Of a stretch of DNA of 64,000 nt, positions 58,214 to 64,000 are shown piece by piece. Source of the stretch: Lancefieldella sp. Marseille-Q7238 (GTDB lineage: Bacteria; Actinomycetota; Coriobacteriia; Coriobacteriales; Atopobiaceae); NCBI RefSeq assembly GCF_949152215.1, contig NZ_OX424407.1:872530-936529 (forward strand). Reading direction: 5' to 3'. Position 1 is the first letter of the stretch, and each line of letters starts with the position of its first letter. The notes beneath the pieces are model-generated. The model saw only the letters and a list, made by a program, of their open reading frames with translations. It did no database searches and was not told where the DNA came from. A program made the translations under genes and the position numbers.

Positions 58214-58327
58214 GCGACCCTCCAACAATGTAGCAGCCGTGTTTTTTGATTAAGAGGAACTTTTACTCACTATGAATAATGATACCCCTATTACTTAAAA
58301 CGTTACTTGAGTCGGCGGCGCACAGCA

Positions 58328-58459
58328 TTACTTCACAATACGGCATGGCGCAAGACAGGCGGCACATCGGACAAACCAGAGCAAGCAAATGAGAGCGGCG
58401 ACAAGCGCCAGCCCGAGCTTCGCCCAAAGGTATTTTGCAGATGGCTCAGAAACTACCAT
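58328..58459 (-). CDS. Possible 43-aa membrane peptide after the LCP gene
   Basis: An ATG nine bases past the LCP stop opens a 43-codon frame, MVVSEPSAKYLWAKLGLALV continuing AALICLLWFVRCAACL and ending APCRIVK. It has one strongly hydrophobic segment flanked by positive charges and three cysteines near its end. Only a weak GTGGG lies before the ATG, and translation would have to be coupled to the LCP gene. It may be a genuine small membrane protein or chance. Confidence 0.4.
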   Translation of the reverse strand: MVVSEPSAKYLWAKLGLALVAALICLLWFVRCAACLAPCRIVK

Positions 58460-58467
58460 CCCACGTT

Positions 58468-59658
58468 CTACTGAATGACGTCTTCGCTGTTGACTGTAAC
58501 GGGATTGTCATTATGCCCGCTGTCTTCCTCGCTTGCGGAAGTTAAGCGAGAAGTGCTTGGCTCCTCAGATGAGCCTCCTTCTCCCGCCTCCTTGTCGGCC
58601 TCAGCGTCAGTCTTATCGTTGAGCGAAGAGGGATTTCCTCCCCGGTCAATGATTTCCATCATTTTGGCAAGCTTATCGTCATCGGCAATGACATAGGACT
58701 GGTCGCCGATGGTTTCAGGAGCCGAGGGTACATATGCCGTATAGATGCCGGTGTCCGCTCGCAGGCCTATCATCTGAGACGCAAGTGAGATTGCGTCGGC
58801 CACCGAGAGATCCGTGACCACCATATCGGCCGTAGCGTTAATGATGGAAGCAATCTTGACCGGATCACCCGAAGAAAGCACCTGCGCCAGAAGAGCCTTG
58901 ATAAAGGTGCGCTGGTGCCGCATACGCGTATAGTCGCTGTCCGCAAAGGCATACCGGCAACGCGTATAGAACAGCGCCTGTTGCCCGTTGAGGGTCTGCC
59001 TGCCCGCATAGAGCTCGGTCACGCCGCTGAAGTTCTCGGTGTCGCGCATGTATTGATCTACATCGACTGTCACTCCACCAACGGCATCGGTAATACCCGC
59101 GAGGCCGTCGAAATTCACTTCCGCGTAGTGCGCAATCTTAACGCCGCAGAGCTGGTTGACTATCTGCACCATTCCGGCCGCCCCGTCATAAAAATGGACG
59201 GCATTGATCTTCATCTGTGTGCCCTTCCATGTGACATAGGTGTCACGCGGAATGGAAAGCAAGGTCACTCGCTTGTTGGCCGGATCAACGCGAGCCAAGA
59301 TGATAGAATCTGCACGATACTCAGTTTCTCCTGGCCGCCCGTCAGTGCCTAAAAGCAGCATATAGTATGGATCGGACGGAGCAGTCTGCTCTGTCAGAGT
59401 ACTGCGGAGATTGTCATTAATGACTTCTGAGTTATTGAGGCGCATCTGAATGGACGCCACCCATACCACCGCCGCAACAACGGTGGCTATGACAAGGGAA
59501 GAAAACGTGACGAGAGCAGCCCTTTTGGCGACACTTCTGTGCGCAACTTTTTTACGGCGCTCGTGATACGCTTCCGCTGAAACTCGGCTGAACCGCGCCG
59601 TCTCGGAAACGAACGGCGTGCCTTTGTCCTTTTGAGTCTTAGCGGACTTTGGGCTCAT
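58468..59658 (-). CDS. LytR-CpsA-Psr (LCP) family glycopolymer ligase
   Basis: LCP enzymes attach wall teichoic acid or other glycopolymers to peptidoglycan. The 396-aa protein has a cytoplasmic N terminus, one membrane helix (FSSLVIATVVAAVVWVAS), and an extracellular LCP domain with YRADSIILARVDP, LLSIPRDTYV, ITDAVGGVTVDVD and YTRCRYAFADSDYTRMRHQR, where the conserved Asp and Arg residues bind polyprenyl phosphate. A serine-rich, acidic tail follows (EGGSSEEPSTSRLTSASEED). It starts five bases after murA and ends before the small membrane frame, so it is in the wall-synthesis part of the atp-murA run. Confidence 0.94.
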   Translation of the reverse strand: MSPKSAKTQKDKGTPFVSETARFSRVSAEAYHERRKKVAHRSVAKRAALVTFSSLVIATVVAAVVWVASIQMRLNNSEVINDNLRSTLTEQTAPSDPYYMLLLGTDGRPGETEYRADSIILARVDPANKRVTLLSIPRDTYVTWKGTQMKINAVHFYDGAAGMVQIVNQLCGVKIAHYAEVNFDGLAGITDAVGGVTVDVDQYMRDTENFSGVTELYAGRQTLNGQQALFYTRCRYAFADSDYTRMRHQRTFIKALLAQVLSSGDPVKIASIINATADMVVTDLSVADAISLASQMIGLRADTGIYTAYVPSAPETIGDQSYVIADDDKLAKMMEIIDRGGNPSSLNDKTDAEADKEAGEGGSSEEPSTSRLTSASEEDSGHNDNPVTVNSEDVIQ

Positions 59659-59663
59659 GAACG

Positions 59664-60947
59664 TTACCCTTCAAAGATATCATCATCAGGAATGGACAGG
59701 CGCCGGGCAACCGCTCCGATTGAGACAAGCTTCTCGACAAAGCCCTCGTAACCACGGTCGATATGATGGATGGCCGATACCGTTGTTTCTCCTTCTGCCA
59801 CAAGGCCAGCCATCACGAGCGCGGCGCCGCCACGAAGATCCGGTGATTTAACCTGGGCTCCTTCAAGCCCGGAAACACCGCGAACGATAGCGTGATGGCC
59901 TTCGATGGTAATATCGGCACCCATACGTTGAAGCTCGCTTGCAAGCATAAAACGGTTTTCAAAGACATTCTCCGTAACGATGCAGCTGCCTTCGGAAAGT
60001 GAAAGCAGCGTCATAGTCTGAGCTTGCATGTCCGTCGGAAAACCCGGGAACGGCAGTGTCTGAATATCAATGGCTTTCAAGGGTTTTTGGCGAGAAGCAC
60101 ACGCCCACTGTCTGCCGTATTCGATATTGATGCCCATTTGCTCATACTTCTTGAGCACCAGGCCAAGGTGTTTGGGGTCAAAGCCGTTCACGCGCACAGG
60201 GTCACCCGTAAGAGCGCCGATGGCTAGAAATGTTCCCGCCTCGATGCGATCCCCTACAACAGCGTGCACGCACGGATGAAGCTCCTTGACGCCGTGAATT
60301 TCAATGACGGGAGTACCTGCTCCAACAACGCGAGCGCCCATTTCGTTCAGGAGATTGGCAAGGTCAACAATCTCGGGTTCACGAGCCGCATTGTCGATAA
60401 CCGTTGTGCCTTTCGCAAACACTGAGGCCATCATGAGGTTTTCCGTCGCTCCAACCGACGCGAACGCCAAAGAGACAGTTTCGCCGACAAGACCATTTGG
60501 AACGGAAGCGTGGATATTGCCGTGCGCTACCTTAAACGCAACACCTAAAGCCTCAAGGCCCAGGATATGCATATCAATCTTTCGAGCACCGATGTTGCAG
60601 CCTCCGGGCATTGCCACAATCGCCTTCCCGAAACGGGAAATAAGCGGTCCCAACACCGCTGTTGAGGCGCGCATCTGGGCAACAAGGCTGTACGGAGTTT
60701 CCCATTTATCGATATCGGAGGTATCAATCTTAAGCGTATGTTTGTCCACAACTTCGATGCGCGCGCCAAGGGTTTTTAAGACCTTTCCCATCACGTGCAC
60801 ATCGGCAATATCGGGTACGTTAGTAAGCGTTGTAACGCCAGGCGCCATGATAGTGGCCGCCATGAGCTTCAACGCAGAGTTCTTTGCACCCTCAACCGTC
60901 ACCTGTCCTGTGACAGGATGACCGCCTTCAATCTGTATGACATCCAT
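59664..60947 (-). CDS. murA: UDP-N-acetylglucosamine 1-carboxyvinyltransferase
   Basis: MurA makes the first committed precursor of peptidoglycan. The 427-aa protein has the K22-N23 pair in VEGAKNSALK, the catalytic loop AMPGGCNIGARKIDMH with Cys117, and the C-terminal ALVMAGLVAEGETTV. Cys at this position is the residue alkylated by fosfomycin, so no intrinsic target-site resistance is expected. It follows atpC by 11 bases and precedes the LCP gene by 5. Confidence 0.97.
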   Translation of the reverse strand: MDVIQIEGGHPVTGQVTVEGAKNSALKLMAATIMAPGVTTLTNVPDIADVHVMGKVLKTLGARIEVVDKHTLKIDTSDIDKWETPYSLVAQMRASTAVLGPLISRFGKAIVAMPGGCNIGARKIDMHILGLEALGVAFKVAHGNIHASVPNGLVGETVSLAFASVGATENLMMASVFAKGTTVIDNAAREPEIVDLANLLNEMGARVVGAGTPVIEIHGVKELHPCVHAVVGDRIEAGTFLAIGALTGDPVRVNGFDPKHLGLVLKKYEQMGINIEYGRQWACASRQKPLKAIDIQTLPFPGFPTDMQAQTMTLLSLSEGSCIVTENVFENRFMLASELQRMGADITIEGHHAIVRGVSGLEGAQVKSPDLRGGAALVMAGLVAEGETTVSAIHHIDRGYEGFVEKLVSIGAVARRLSIPDDDIFEG

Positions 60948-60958
60948 AAGTCTCCGAG

Positions 60959-61396
60959 CTACTGCTCCTGGGTGCTTGAGTGTTCAAGCACCTGCTTCAA
61001 GAGAAGGTTACACCATTTAATCTTATTTTCGTAATACGCACGCCTGTTGTCCTTCTCGTCCAAGGCATCCATCTTATCAATGGCGGCGTCGCGTGTCTCG
61101 CGCACAACATCAGCGTTAATGTCGTCCGTCCGGCGGGCGTGGTCAGCCAAAATAATAACGCCGGACGGATCAATCTCAGCATACCCGCCTGAGATAACAA
61201 CTTTTTGAACAGCGATTTCTCCATCGGGACGCCTGATGTGAAGGCGCACGATTCCATCACCAAGCGCGACAATCTCCGGTTCATGACCGGGCCATACGCC
61301 AAGCTCACCATCAATAGTCGCGAGGATGAGACTTGCCACATTTCCCTCGTACAAAAGACGGTCGGGTCGCACAAACTGACAGGTTAACTCAGCCAT
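60959..61396 (-). CDS. atpC: ATP synthase epsilon subunit
   Basis: The epsilon subunit couples gamma rotation to catalysis and can inhibit hydrolysis. The 145-aa protein has LTCQFVRPDRLLYEGNVASL and IDGELGVWPGHEPEIVALGDG in the beta-sandwich and a C-terminal helical pair. It lies eight bases after atpD and is the last atp gene. Confidence 0.96.
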   Translation of the reverse strand: MAELTCQFVRPDRLLYEGNVASLILATIDGELGVWPGHEPEIVALGDGIVRLHIRRPDGEIAVQKVVISGGYAEIDPSGVIILADHARRTDDINADVVRETRDAAIDKMDALDEKDNRRAYYENKIKWCNLLLKQVLEHSSTQEQ

Positions 61397-61404
61397 GGCA
61401 GATC

Positions 61405-63800
<2,396 letters not shown>

Positions 63801-63806
63801 TCCGTA

Positions 63807-64000
63807 TTACTCCTGATCAGGACCCTTTTGAGTTGCCGCAAGGTCACTCGGGTTTTCCGCGCTGGCAAGCACATCCTCCACAACTTTGTTGGGATGTTCA
63901 TCAAGGAACTTCTCCTTAAAGTGCTGTATGTGCATGCGCAGACGCGCGGCGGCATCATCTGAAATTTTGCCGTCCATGATGCTGTTGCGCAGCTGCGGGT
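63807..64000 (-). CDS. atpA: ATP synthase alpha subunit, C-terminal end (partial)
   Basis: The frame enters from the right edge and ends at a TAA at 63807. It encodes PQLRNSIMDGKISDDAAARL, RMHIQHFKEKFLDEHPNKVV and EDVLASAENPSDLAATQKGP, ending DQE. Its position before atpG and the helical C-terminal pattern identify the alpha subunit. Most of the gene lies outside the window. Confidence 0.9.
   Translation of the reverse strand, partial: PQLRNSIMDGKISDDAAARLRMHIQHFKEKFLDEHPNKVVEDVLASAENPSDLAATQKGPDQE

Noticed and set aside
59664-60947. Fosfomycin-insensitive MurA
   Set aside because: The target cysteine (Cys117 in PGGCNIG) is present.

Overview
The window looks like chromosomal DNA of a Coriobacteriia member. 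The 16S rRNA 5' region and the gene content (high-GC Gram-positive housekeeping genes, sortase-assembled pili, LytTR regulators) fit the family Atopobiaceae (Lancefieldella/Atopobium-like) best. The genus is an inference, because no search could be run. Nearly everything is read from the minus strand; the one clear plus-strand gene is a PfkB-type sugar-phosphate kinase at about 19.3 kb.

Layout from left to right. (1) 1-12 kb: a type I-E CRISPR-Cas locus. A 30-repeat array runs off the left edge. Beside it, transcribed right to left, lies cas3-cas8e-cse2-cas7e-cas5e-cas6e-cas1-cas2, in which Cas2 carries a C-terminal DnaQ/DEDDh exonuclease. A sigma70-like promoter inside the 3' end of cas2 probably drives the array. 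(2) 12-19 kb: a housekeeping run for cell wall and cofactor functions (glmM, acpS, nnr, alr, udg, tsaE) and the rplM-rpsI operon. (3) 19-30 kb: sugar kinase, patatin-like lipase, a LytTR/DUF3021 pair, and a sortase-C pilus locus. The VWA tip adhesin of that locus is frameshifted in a homopolymer run, and a separate large SHIRT-domain surface protein follows. (4) 30-36 kb: trans-translation and RNA-quality genes (ssrA, smpB, rnr with a TPR gene between), a repeat-rich intergenic region, a YoaK membrane protein and a 45-aa rubredoxin. (5) 36-50 kb: amidohydrolase plus APC permease, ftsE-ftsX, a YitT-type protein, prfB, secA and a 1003-aa STAND/SARP regulator. (6) 50-55 kb: a 16S-23S-5S operon without spacer tRNAs. 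(7) 55-64 kb: a phosphohexomutase homologue with an altered active site overlapping galU, a DtxR-type regulator, then an atpA-G-D-C / murA / LCP run ending in a possible 43-aa membrane peptide.

The strongest leads are these: a 9-mer (GGCGAGAAG and its complement) seen 17 times between 14 and 60 kb, three times as paired inverted copies, in the manner of DNA-uptake sequences, and absent from the CRISPR-Cas end; a phosphohexomutase lacking the canonical phosphoserine, EESGG and RPSGTEP motifs; an RF2 whose SPF codon-recognition tripeptide reads SPT; the frameshifted pilus tip gene; the Cas2-DEDDh fusion with its intragenic array promoter; and the structured intergenic segment ahead of cas3.
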